From: Nocardioides panzhihuensis
GTDB taxonomy: Bacteria > Actinomycetota > Actinomycetes > Propionibacteriales > Nocardioidaceae
DNA: 64,000 nucleotides
Direction of reading: 5' to 3'
Assembly: GCF_013408335.1 (NCBI RefSeq)
Contig: NZ_JACBZR010000001.1
Coordinates: forward strand, 4,813,501 to 4,877,500
The notes under the pieces were generated by a model. That model searched no databases. It had not been told where the DNA came from and was given only the letters and a program-made list of their open reading frames with translations. Positions 8,531 to 16,121 of this stretch are shown here, piece by piece. How positions within the stretch are numbered: position 1 is the stretch's first letter; each line of letters opens with the position of its first letter. The translations under genes and the position numbers were made by a program.

Positions 8531-9582
8531 CAACCCACGAGATCGCCGTCGGCGACCGGATGATCGGCCCCGGCCACGAGCCGTTCGTGATCGCGGAGAT
8601 GTCCGGCAACCATGGCGGCGACCTGGAGCGGGCGCTCGACATCGTGCGCGCCGCGGGCGAGGCCGGCGCGCACGCGCTCAAGATCCAGACCTACACCGCC
8701 GACACCATCACGCTGGACGTCGACACCCCTGCGTTCCGGCTCTCGGCCGACCATCCGTTGTGGCCCAACCGCCGCCTCCACGAGCTCTACGAGGAGGCGC
8801 ACACGCCGTGGGACTGGCATGAGCCGATCTTCGCCCTGGCGAGCGAGCTCGGCATGGTGCCGTTCAGCGCCGCCTTCGACCCGACCGCGGTCGACTTCCT
8901 GGTCGGGCTCGGGGTGCCGATGCTCAAGTCGGCCTCCTCCGAGATCACCGACCTGCCGCTGGTCCGGGCGATCGCCGAGGCCGGGCTGCCGACGATCATC
9001 TCCACCGGCACGGCGACGCTCGCCGAGATCGACGCGGCGGTGCGTACGGCACGGGCGACCGGCAACGACGATCTCGTCGTCCTGGCCTGCACCGCGTCCT
9101 ACCCGGCTCCCCCGGAGGCCTCCAACCTCCGCGGCATCCCGGTGCTGCGCGACGGGCTCGACGTCGCGGTCGGCCTCTCCGACCACACGCTCGGGATCGG
9201 CGCATCGGTCGCGGCCGTCGCTCTCGGCGCGTGCGTGATCGAGAAGCACATCACGCTCTCGCGCCAGGACGGCGCCGTCGACTCCGACTTCTCCCTGGAG
9301 CCGCACGAGTTCGCCTCGCTGGTCAGCGAGACCAAGATCGCCTGGCAGGCGCTCGGCGAGGCCCGGATCGGACCGAAGTCGGCCGAGCGCGAGGGGCTCC
9401 GCTTCCGTCGTTCGCTCTTCGTCACCCGCGACGTACGCGCCGGGGAGAAGGTCGGCCCGGACAACGTACGCTCCGTCCGCCCCGCCGACGGGCTGCCGCC
9501 GAGCGACGTCGACATCGTCCTCGGCCGCACCTTCACCAAGGACGCTCCGGCCGGGACACCGCTCAGCTGGGACCTGGTCTAG
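8527..9582 (+). CDS. pseI: Pseudaminic acid synthase
   Basis: 351 aa NeuB-family enzyme that condenses 2,4-diacetamido-2,4,6-trideoxy-L-altrose (or its acyl analogue) with phosphoenolpyruvate to make pseudaminic acid. The start VIAEMSGNHGGDLERALDIV is characteristic of PseI rather than NeuB/LegI. The TIM-barrel continues with KIQTYTADTITLD, LKSASSEITDLP and EKHITLSRQDGAVDSDFS. Residues ~290-350 form the C-terminal SAF/antifreeze-like domain (RRSLFVTRDVRAGE). The 3' end overlaps convergent pseG by 20 bases. Confidence 0.95.
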   Translation: MTTHEIAVGDRMIGPGHEPFVIAEMSGNHGGDLERALDIVRAAGEAGAHALKIQTYTADTITLDVDTPAFRLSADHPLWPNRRLHELYEEAHTPWDWHEPIFALASELGMVPFSAAFDPTAVDFLVGLGVPMLKSASSEITDLPLVRAIAEAGLPTIISTGTATLAEIDAAVRTARATGNDDLVVLACTASYPAPPEASNLRGIPVLRDGLDVAVGLSDHTLGIGASVAAVALGACVIEKHITLSRQDGAVDSDFSLEPHEFASLVSETKIAWQALGEARIGPKSAEREGLRFRRSLFVTRDVRAGEKVGPDNVRSVRPADGLPPSDVDIVLGRTFTKDAPAGTPLSWDLV

Positions 9583-10630
9583 AAGGCTCGCGGTCGAGGG
9601 CCAGGAGCGCGTCGGCGACCCGCGCGGCGCCCCGGCCGTCGACCTTGGCCCAGCAGGCGGCGCGTAACCGCTCCCGCAGCCGTACGTCGCCCAGGAGACC
9701 ACGCAGCCGGACGACGACGCCCTCGGGATCGTCGTCGAGCTCGGCCAGGGTGGCGATCCCGACGGCCAGCGCGTCCTGGTCCATCCGGACGTAGGCGTCC
9801 CGCTGGTTGTCGGCGACGCAGACGAACCCGACCGCCGCACCGAGGCAGAAGAGCTCCCAGGCTGAGGTGCCGGCGGCGCTGAGCACCACGTCAGCTTCAG
9901 CGACGAGCTCGGCCAGGTTGTCGGTCGGCCCGATCACGTCGATGACCTGCCTCGGCGCCGCGGTGATGTCGGCGATCTCCGCGGCGAGCGCCGGCGTGGC
10001 TGCGATGACGGTCAGCTCCACGGCGACGCCGGCTCGCGCGACCAGGCGGGCGACCCGGGGCGCGACCCCGAAGGCGTCCGTCCCGCCGAAGAACGCCAGC
10101 ACCCGCAGGGGCGAGTGCTCGTCGGCGGCGGACCTGGGCGCGCTCGGCCGCTGCCGGACGATGTCACGTCGCTGCTGGGCGTAGTCGAGCCCGCCGAGAT
10201 GCGTGGCCCCCTCGGGGAGCGCCCATGCCGACGCCTCCGCGCCCAGGTTCTGGTCGAGGTAGAGGTCGGCAACCCGTCCGCGCGGGTCGCCGTCGGTGAG
10301 AGCGAGCAGCGGCCACCGTTCCCGCAGGTCGGCGTAGACCGAAGCCGGGAGGAGGTAGGAGTCCACGACCACCGAGGTCGGGTCGAGGCGAAGGAGAGCG
10401 GCGAGGACGTCGCCCGGGTCCGGCTCGATCTCGATCCCCCGGCGCCGCACCTGCTCGGCTGCCCAGGGCACCCGGGCCAGGTCCGCAACCATCACCACAC
10501 GTGCTCCGCGGCCGACGAGCTCCTCGCCGAGGGCCAGACAGCGCATGACGTGCCCGATCCCGACATCGGGCCCGGCGTCGCAGACCATCGCCACCCGAAG
10601 GTGTCCACTCTCGAGCACACCGATGGGCAC
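9563..10630 (-). CDS. pseG: UDP-2,4-diacetamido-2,4,6-trideoxy-beta-L-altropyranose hydrolase
   Basis: 355 aa GT-B fold hydrolase that releases UDP from the PseH product. The N-terminal VGIGHVMRCLALGEEL holds the family's catalytic His, and FFGGTDAFG and the later VVLSAAGTSAWELFCLGA are the nucleotide-sugar-binding loops. GTG at 10630 is chosen because a perfect GGAGGTGA lies 7 bases upstream; an ATG further up would add ~90 residues of non-homologous sequence. It is transcribed alone, against pseI and away from pseB, which is unusual since pse genes are often in one operon. Confidence 0.93.
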   Translation of the reverse strand: MPIGVLESGHLRVAMVCDAGPDVGIGHVMRCLALGEELVGRGARVVMVADLARVPWAAEQVRRRGIEIEPDPGDVLAALLRLDPTSVVVDSYLLPASVYADLRERWPLLALTDGDPRGRVADLYLDQNLGAEASAWALPEGATHLGGLDYAQQRRDIVRQRPSAPRSAADEHSPLRVLAFFGGTDAFGVAPRVARLVARAGVAVELTVIAATPALAAEIADITAAPRQVIDVIGPTDNLAELVAEADVVLSAAGTSAWELFCLGAAVGFVCVADNQRDAYVRMDQDALAVGIATLAELDDDPEGVVVRLRGLLGDVRLRERLRAACWAKVDGRGAARVADALLALDREPSRPGPS

Positions 10631-10745
10631 GGCTGCGTCACCTCCAGGATTCGTCCGTTTCTGGCGAGGACAGCATGTTTCATCCCTTGCGCACCGTATC
10701 GTTGGCGCGCGAGCCAAACCGAGGACCAGAGTAGAGAGCATCCCT

Positions 10746-11780
10746 GTGACCGTGCCGAATCCGGAAGCCCGAGAGTCCCCCGAGCCGAACGCCCATCCTC
10801 TCGATGGTGCAAGCATCCTGGTCACCGGCGGGACGGGCTCCTTCGGGAAGGCGTTCATCCGCCATGTCCTGGACAACCACAACCCGAAGCGCGTCGTCAT
10901 CTACTCCCGTGACGAGCTGAAGCAGTTCGAGTGCCGCCAGCTGTTCGACAACGACCCGAGGCTTCGCTGGTTCATCGGAGACGTCCGCGATCGCGACCGC
11001 CTGTACCGGGCACTGCACGGCGTCGACTACGTCGTCCACGCCGCGGCGCTCAAGCAGGTCGACACCGGGGAGTACAACCCCTTCGAGTTTATCAAGACCA
11101 ACGTGCTGGGCTCGCAGAACGTCGTCGAGGCCTCGATCGACTCCGGCGTCAAGAAGGTCGTCGCGCTCTCGACGGACAAGGCCTCCTCGCCGATCAACCT
11201 CTACGGCGCGACCAAGCTGACCGCCGACAAGATCTTCATCCTCGGCAACAACTACGCCGCCTCCTACGACACCCGGTTCGCCGTGGTGCGCTACGGCAAC
11301 GTGACCGGTTCGCGCGGCTCGATCATCCCGAAGTGGAAGGCGATGGCCGAGCGCGGCGAGGCGCTCGGGATCACCGACATGCGGTGCACCCGGTTCCTGA
11401 TCACGCTGCCGCAGGCGGTGCAGATGGTGATCGACACCTTCGACCTCATGCAGGGCGGCGAGCTGCTCGTCCCGCACATCCCCTCCCACAAGGTCGTCGA
11501 CCTGGCGAAGGCGGTCGCGCCCGACGCGAGGCTCGTCGACATCGGGCTCCGCCCCGGCGAGAAGCTCCACGAGGAGATGATCAGCCCGGAGGAGGGCCGT
11601 CGCGCGGTCAGCATCCGCGACGGGAGGTACTACGTGATCGAGCCGGAGAACCCGCAGTGGGGCTACAAGCCGATCATGGACGCCGTCCCGGTCCCCGACG
11701 GCTTCCACTGCGCCTCCGACAAGAACGACATCTGGTACGACGCCGAGGACCTCCGCACTGTTCTGGAGTCGGGGGTCTGA
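10746..11780 (+). CDS. pseB: UDP-N-acetylglucosamine 4,6-dehydratase (inverting)
   Basis: 344 aa extended SDR catalysing the first step of pseudaminic acid synthesis: UDP-GlcNAc to UDP-2-acetamido-2,6-dideoxy-beta-L-arabino-hexos-4-ulose. Motifs: LVTGGTGSFGKAFIRHVL, YSRDELKQFE (signature of PseB/FlaA1), STDKASSPINLYGATKL with the catalytic Tyr-Lys pair, and RYGNVTGSRGSIIP. GTG 10746 is chosen because the domain begins ~20 residues later; an alternative GTG is two codons downstream. pseC follows after 2 bases. Confidence 0.95.
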   Translation: MTVPNPEARESPEPNAHPLDGASILVTGGTGSFGKAFIRHVLDNHNPKRVVIYSRDELKQFECRQLFDNDPRLRWFIGDVRDRDRLYRALHGVDYVVHAAALKQVDTGEYNPFEFIKTNVLGSQNVVEASIDSGVKKVVALSTDKASSPINLYGATKLTADKIFILGNNYAASYDTRFAVVRYGNVTGSRGSIIPKWKAMAERGEALGITDMRCTRFLITLPQAVQMVIDTFDLMQGGELLVPHIPSHKVVDLAKAVAPDARLVDIGLRPGEKLHEEMISPEEGRRAVSIRDGRYYVIEPENPQWGYKPIMDAVPVPDGFHCASDKNDIWYDAEDLRTVLESGV

Positions 11781-11782
11781 GC

Positions 11783-12904
11783 GTGCTGCCGTACGGCCGC
11801 CAGTCGGTCTCTGAGGAGGACATCGAGGCAGTCACCGCGATCCTGCGCGGCGACTGGCTCACCACCGGCCCGACGGTCGCCGCGTTCGAGCAGGCGCTCT
11901 CCGAGACCGTCGGCGGGCACCGTGCGGTCTCGTGCACCTCCGGCACCGCCGCGCTCCACATCGCCTACGCCGCCGCCGGCGTCCGCTCCGGTGACCAGGT
12001 GGTCACCACGCCGATGACGTTCGTCGCCACCGCATCGGGTGCCTCGCTGCTCGGCGCGGAGGTGCTCTTCGCCGACGTCGAGGAGGACACCGCCCTCATC
12101 GACCCGGCAGCGGTGGACGCGCTGGTGACCGATCGCACCAAGGTCGTCGCCGCGGTCGACTACGCCGGCCATCCGGCCGACTACGCCGCGCTGCAGCCGA
12201 TCGCCGACCGAGTGGGAGCGCTGACGCTCGACGACGCGGCCCACTCGATCGGCGGCTTCTCCCAGGGACGCCCGGTCGGCGACCTCGCCGACCTGACCAC
12301 GCTCTCGTTCTTCCCGACCAAGAACCTCACCACCGCCGAGGGCGGCGCGGTCGTCGCCAAGGACCCTGCCATCGCGCAGCGGGCCCATGAGTTTCACTTC
12401 GTCGGCCTGATGCGCGACGCCGACCGGTTCCGCATCGCCGACGAGGGGCCGTGGCACCAGGAGGTGCACGAGTTCGGTCTCAACTACCGGCTCACCGACC
12501 TGCAGTGCGCCTTCGGTCTCTCCCAGCTCAAGCGGCTGGCCGGGTTCAAGCAGCGGCGCGCCGAGATCACCGCCCGCTACAACGCCGCGCTCGCCGACGT
12601 CGACGGGCTGCGGGTCCCGGTCCAGCGCGAGGGCGTCGACCCGGCGTGGCACCTCTATCCGGTGCGCATCCTCGAGGGCCGTCGCCGCGAGGTGTTCGAG
12701 AAGATGCGGGCAGCCGGCATCGGCGTACAGGTCAACTACATCCCGGTCTACTGGCACCCGGTCTACGCCGACCTGGGCTACCGCCGAGGGATGTGCCCCA
12801 ACGCCGAGGCGTTCTACGCCGAGGAGCTCTCCCTGCCGTTGTTCCCCGACCTGACCGACGACCAGGTCGACGAGGTCATCGAGACGCTGATCGGGTTCGT
12901 GTGA
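11783..12904 (+). CDS. pseC: UDP-4-amino-4,6-dideoxy-N-acetyl-beta-L-altrosamine transaminase
   Basis: 373 aa DegT/DnrJ/EryC1-type PLP aminotransferase, the second enzyme of the pathway. LPYGRQSVSEEDIEAV and LRGDWLTTGPTVAAFE are PseC-like. The PLP lysine is in SFFPTKNLTTAEGGA, with the LDDAAHSIGG motif before it. FGLNYRLTDLQCAFGLSQL and the C-terminal VQVNYIPVYWHPVY are also diagnostic. It starts with GTG two bases after pseB and overlaps pseF by 4 bases (GTGA). Confidence 0.95.
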   Translation: MLPYGRQSVSEEDIEAVTAILRGDWLTTGPTVAAFEQALSETVGGHRAVSCTSGTAALHIAYAAAGVRSGDQVVTTPMTFVATASGASLLGAEVLFADVEEDTALIDPAAVDALVTDRTKVVAAVDYAGHPADYAALQPIADRVGALTLDDAAHSIGGFSQGRPVGDLADLTTLSFFPTKNLTTAEGGAVVAKDPAIAQRAHEFHFVGLMRDADRFRIADEGPWHQEVHEFGLNYRLTDLQCAFGLSQLKRLAGFKQRRAEITARYNAALADVDGLRVPVQREGVDPAWHLYPVRILEGRRREVFEKMRAAGIGVQVNYIPVYWHPVYADLGYRRGMCPNAEAFYAEELSLPLFPDLTDDQVDEVIETLIGFV

Positions 12905-13623
12905 AGACCGCCGTCATCACCCAGGCCCGCATGACCAGCACCCGTCTGCCGGGCAAGGTGCTCGAGGAGGCGGCGGGTGCCACCATGCTCGAGCATCACC
13001 TCGCCCGTCTCACCGCCGCCGGCCTCCCGGTGATCGTCGCGACGACCACCAATCTCGACGACGACCCGGTCGCCGTGCTGGCCGACAAGCTCGGGGCCGG
13101 GGTCGTCCGCGGCAGCGAGCACGACGTGCTGTCGCGGTTCGCGCTGGCGGTGCGGGAGTTCCGGCCCGATGTCGTCGTCCGGGTGACCAGCGACTGCCCC
13201 TTGATCGACGGCGAGGTCGTACGCCGCGGCATCGCCGCCTGGGCCGCCGCCGACGACCCGGCGCTCTATGCCAGCAACGCCCTGGAGCGCACCTACCCGC
13301 GAGGCCTCGACTTCGAGGTCTTCTCCGCGGCTGCGCTGCTGGAGGCCGACCGGCTCGCCACCGAGCAGCCCCACCGCGAGCACGTCACCCCGTGGCTCTA
13401 CGGCGACGACGCCCGGCCCAAGCTCAGCCTGCCGTGGGAGCGAGACGCCTCGGCGTACCGGATCACCCTCGACACCCCCGAGGACCTACGGCTGCTGCGG
13501 ATCCTCATCGAGGACCACGACGCCCATCATCTCGACGCGACCGGTCTCGTCTCCCTCCTGGATGCCCATCCCGAGCTGGTCGCGATCAACGCTCAGATCG
13601 AACAGAAGAAGGTCGGCGATTAG
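12901..13623 (+). CDS. pseF: Pseudaminic acid cytidylyltransferase
   Basis: 240 aa SpsF/PseF-type cytidylyltransferase that activates pseudaminic acid to its CMP form, the donor for glycosyltransferases. The nucleotide-binding start ITQARMTSTRLPGKVL and the downstream RVTSDCPLIDGEVV and ITLDTPEDLRLLRI are the family motifs. Its GTG overlaps the pseC stop. It completes the set PseB, C, H, G, I and F within 6 kb, so the organism should be able to make CMP-Pse from UDP-GlcNAc. Confidence 0.92.
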   Translation: MKTAVITQARMTSTRLPGKVLEEAAGATMLEHHLARLTAAGLPVIVATTTNLDDDPVAVLADKLGAGVVRGSEHDVLSRFALAVREFRPDVVVRVTSDCPLIDGEVVRRGIAAWAAADDPALYASNALERTYPRGLDFEVFSAAALLEADRLATEQPHREHVTPWLYGDDARPKLSLPWERDASAYRITLDTPEDLRLLRILIEDHDAHHLDATGLVSLLDAHPELVAINAQIEQKKVGD

Positions 13624-13683
13624 GATCCCCGGACACGCGAGACGTCGCGCCCTTCCTCTCAGCTGCGACACTTGGAGCACCAC

Positions 13684-14829
13684 ATGCAGAAGACTCTGAT
13701 CGTCCACTCCGGCACGTTCAAGACCGGGAGCACGGCGATCCAGACCTTCCTCGCCCGCGCAAGTCGCGAGGGGAAGCTGCCACCCGAGGTGGCCTACCCC
13801 ACGATCGGCCGGGGCGAGCACAGCATCCAGCACCAGAACCTCTACTCCCAGCTGCTGGGTGAGGTGCTCTTCTCGCCCGCCCTCGGCACCTGGGAGCAGC
13901 TGGTCGAGTCGATCGTCTCCGGCAGCGCCGAGACCACGGTGATCTCCTGCGAGGCGTTCTCGATGCTCGAGCCCGAGCACATCAAGGCGATCGGCGAGTA
14001 CGCACGCCAGGCGGGCGCGAAGGTCCGCTGGGTCCACTACGTTCGCGACCAGGCCACCTTCTACAACGCCTTCTACGTCGAGCGGCTGATGGTGATGCGG
14101 CCCGAGCACGCCGAGCTGGTCGACCTCCCCTTCGAGGACTTCCGCGAGTGGTCGCCCCTCGACATGAGCTTCCTCCGCTACGGCGAGTTCGCGGACACGA
14201 TCACCGACGCCATCCCGGACGTCGACCTCAGGCTTCGTCCGTTCATCCGCAAGGAGCTGCGTCACGGGAACGCCGTCGCGGACTTCCTCGACACGTGCGA
14301 GCTCCCGATCCAGGGCGAAGGAGCCGGCACGAGCAACGTCGGGTCCGGCTGGCGGACCGTCGAGACCGCGCGCCACTTCGCTCCCATCGTGGCAGCGGCC
14401 CCCATGCGTGGCCGGCTCCGTGGCGCCGACTCCTGGAAGGCCACCCGGCTGCGGTGGATCCAGATCATCCGGGGCGACTACGTCACCCTGACCACCCGGC
14501 TGGGCTGGAACAAGTCCAGCGCGGTCTACATGACCCCTGAGTTCCGCCGGCAGCTACTCGACGAGTACCGCGACGACAATCTCACCATCGGCAAGCTCGG
14601 CGGCTTCTCCTTCACCGACATGATCGAGCAGAGCAGCTTCCCCGACTACAACATCGGTGACTACGCGAGCATCCCGGGCGACGAGGTGATGCAGGTGATG
14701 AAGCTGGTCATGCAGGGTCTGCACACCATCCCGGAGGAGATCCAGGAGGAGGTCGAGGCCGGTCGCGCTCGCAGGCGGGAAGCGACGCCCCCGCGGCGCA
14801 GGTCGATCCGCAGCATCCTGCGCCGCTGA
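13684..14829 (+). CDS. Sulfotransferase-like P-loop protein
   Basis: 381 aa. The N-terminus VHSGTFKTGSTAIQTFLA resembles the PAPS-binding 5'-phosphosulfate loop of bacterial sulfotransferases (HxGxxKTGTT), with GSTAI in place of GTTSL. RWVHYVRDQATFYNAFYVE fits the second PAPS-contact segment (xxRxPxxxxxS) only loosely. The C-terminus is Arg-rich. ATG 13684 is preferred to an upstream TTG because GGAG lies 7 bases before it. It follows pseF by 60 bases on the same strand, so it may modify the same glycan, for example by sulfation; this is inferred from position. Confidence 0.6.
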   Translation: MQKTLIVHSGTFKTGSTAIQTFLARASREGKLPPEVAYPTIGRGEHSIQHQNLYSQLLGEVLFSPALGTWEQLVESIVSGSAETTVISCEAFSMLEPEHIKAIGEYARQAGAKVRWVHYVRDQATFYNAFYVERLMVMRPEHAELVDLPFEDFREWSPLDMSFLRYGEFADTITDAIPDVDLRLRPFIRKELRHGNAVADFLDTCELPIQGEGAGTSNVGSGWRTVETARHFAPIVAAAPMRGRLRGADSWKATRLRWIQIIRGDYVTLTTRLGWNKSSAVYMTPEFRRQLLDEYRDDNLTIGKLGGFSFTDMIEQSSFPDYNIGDYASIPGDEVMQVMKLVMQGLHTIPEEIQEEVEAGRARRREATPPRRRSIRSILRR

Positions 14830-14838
14830 GTCCTCACC

Positions 14839-14963
14839 TCACGCACGCACGTCCTGATCGATCGCCGCCTCGTAGAACGCGTCCGCGATCGCCGCGACCA
14901 CGGCGTAGATCCCAGGGCCGTCTGTGAGCGAATCAGCTCGCTTTGTTTCAGTGCGTGCGCCAA
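14839..14963 (-). pseudogene. C-terminal coding remnant (unidentified)
   Basis: A minus-strand frame without a usable start encodes about 40 residues ending IADAFYEAAIDQDVRA before a TGA at 14839. Codon use looks coding (G/C third positions), but the N-terminal portion is missing. It lies between the sulfotransferase-like gene and the decayed toxin-antitoxin patch and is probably a gene tail left after rearrangement. No family recognised. The rest of this gap up to 15055 holds only the upstream region of the antitoxin gene. Confidence 0.25.
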
Positions 14964-15055
14964 CAGGCCCGACTTCGAGGCCGCACCGGCCTTACGTTAC
15001 TGCGAGACTGGGTGCGCCAGTGAGACACTGCTTCCCGACGGGAGGTTTCACCCTG

Positions 15056-15718
15056 ATGACCGCTGACATCTACACGACACCGCTGCTGACCGCGCGCGAG
15101 ACCGCGCGCTACCTCGGCATGCCCGAGTCGACCCTCGACCGCTGGCTCCTCCCTCGCGGCGCGGCACCGCTTGTCCACGCCGTCGAGCCCGAGCGACGAG
15201 GGTGGCCGCGGGTTCCGTTCGTCGGTGTCATCGAGGCGTACGTCCTGCGTGCTCTTCGGGACGCGCGGATGCCGCTCGCGGCCGTCGATCGAGCTGCGGA
15301 GCTTGTCCGTGAGGAGTTCGGAGACCCGTATGCGCTGGCCAGACAGCGGATCGCGACGGACGGGGTCGACCTGTTCGTCCGTCTGGCCGACGAGACCTCG
15401 CTGGTCAGGGCACGCGATCGCCAGCACGCCATCCCGGAGGTGCTCCACGAGCATCTGCGCCTGATCGAGTGGGCTTCGGACGGCGCCCCGAGGCGGCTCC
15501 ATCTGCGGACCTTCCCCGAGGCTGCTGATGTGATCATCGATCCTCGGTTCGGCTGGGGAGCGCCGGTCCTCGGCGCGAAGAAGGTGCGGGTCGCCGATAT
15601 CGTCGGCCTGTGGAAGGCCGGCGAGAGGATCGCGGACGTCGCCGATGAGTACGACCTGGACGTAGGCGTCGTTGAAGACATCATCCGAGCAGCCACACCA
15701 CCCGCTGCCGCGGCCTGA
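15056..15718 (+). CDS. DUF433-type antitoxin (VapB45-like)
   Basis: 220 aa. Residues ~8-35 (LLTARETARYLGMPESTLDRW) form a MerR/excisionase-like helix-turn-helix. The C-terminal ~50 residues (LGAKKVRVADIVGLWKAGER, then YDLDVGVVEDIIRAA) are a DUF433 domain. This two-part layout is that of antitoxins paired with PIN-like VapC45 toxins: it should bind its toxin and its own promoter. ATG at 15056 has GGAGG ten bases upstream. The partner toxin directly downstream is truncated, so the antitoxin is probably an orphan. Confidence 0.65.
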   Translation: MTADIYTTPLLTARETARYLGMPESTLDRWLLPRGAAPLVHAVEPERRGWPRVPFVGVIEAYVLRALRDARMPLAAVDRAAELVREEFGDPYALARQRIATDGVDLFVRLADETSLVRARDRQHAIPEVLHEHLRLIEWASDGAPRRLHLRTFPEAADVIIDPRFGWGAPVLGAKKVRVADIVGLWKAGERIADVADEYDLDVGVVEDIIRAATPPAAAA

Positions 15719-15820
15719 GCTCTTCCTCGACCGAGGTCTCGGACGCCGAACGGCCGCAGCGTTGCGCGAGGCTGGCCTCGCCGTGCACTTGGTCGCGGAC
15801 GTCTACCCAGACGACGCCGA
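15672..15820 (+). pseudogene. Truncated VapC45-like PIN toxin (N-terminal stub)
   Basis: Overlapping the antitoxin 3' end, this frame reads RPELFLDRGLGRR, AALREAGLAVHLVADVYPDD, which matches the N-terminal strand-helix of VapC45-type PIN-like toxins, including the first acidic residue (FLDRGLG). After DVYPDD homology stops abruptly and the frame runs into unrelated sequence derived from an HsdS-like gene on the other strand. A working toxin needs about 80 more residues, so it should be inactive. Confidence 0.5.
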
Positions 15821-15823
15821 CAA

Positions 15824-16025
15824 CAAGCTCGATGAACCGCTCCGTCTCCGCGATGAGCTGATCGATCTTCGTGGTCTGCTGGTCGAGGTCGACAAGGTTC
15901 ACCAGGGCGTTCGTGGCCCGACCGGTGCACTCCTTCCCGACGAACGCCTCATAGGCGGCGTACTCAGCCCAGGAGAAGTGCGTCGCCCGGAACACCCGCG
16001 GCCCATACCTCGACGGCGCGATCAT
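15824..16025 (-). pseudogene. Type I restriction specificity subunit (HsdS) C-terminal fragment
   Basis: The minus-strand frame contains LDQQTTKIDQLIAETERFIE, very close to the distal coiled-coil spacer of HsdS proteins, after about 45 residues of unclear origin (VFRATHFSWAEYAAYEAFVG). The reading then breaks off exactly where the toxin stub on the opposite strand begins. No hsdM, hsdR or DNA-recognition domain is nearby, so this is a relic. The interval 16026-16121 up to the next gene shows nothing else I can support. Confidence 0.45.
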
Positions 16026-16121
16026 GGCGTGCCGTCAGCAACCGGGGACCATGGACAGTGCGAATTCACCAGAGACGCGTGTAAGAGATGGGTGTGGAGG
16101 TCGTTGCGCCGTTCTGCCCGG

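Noticed and set aside
10630..10900. N-terminal extension of PseG by ~90 residues
   Set aside because: It overlaps divergent pseB, has no homology, and a perfect GGAGGTGA precedes the GTG at 10630.
15681..16025. Intact 114-aa gene on the minus strand
   Set aside because: Its middle matches only an HsdS tail and its C-terminal part is antisense to the toxin stub, so it is a composite of fragments.
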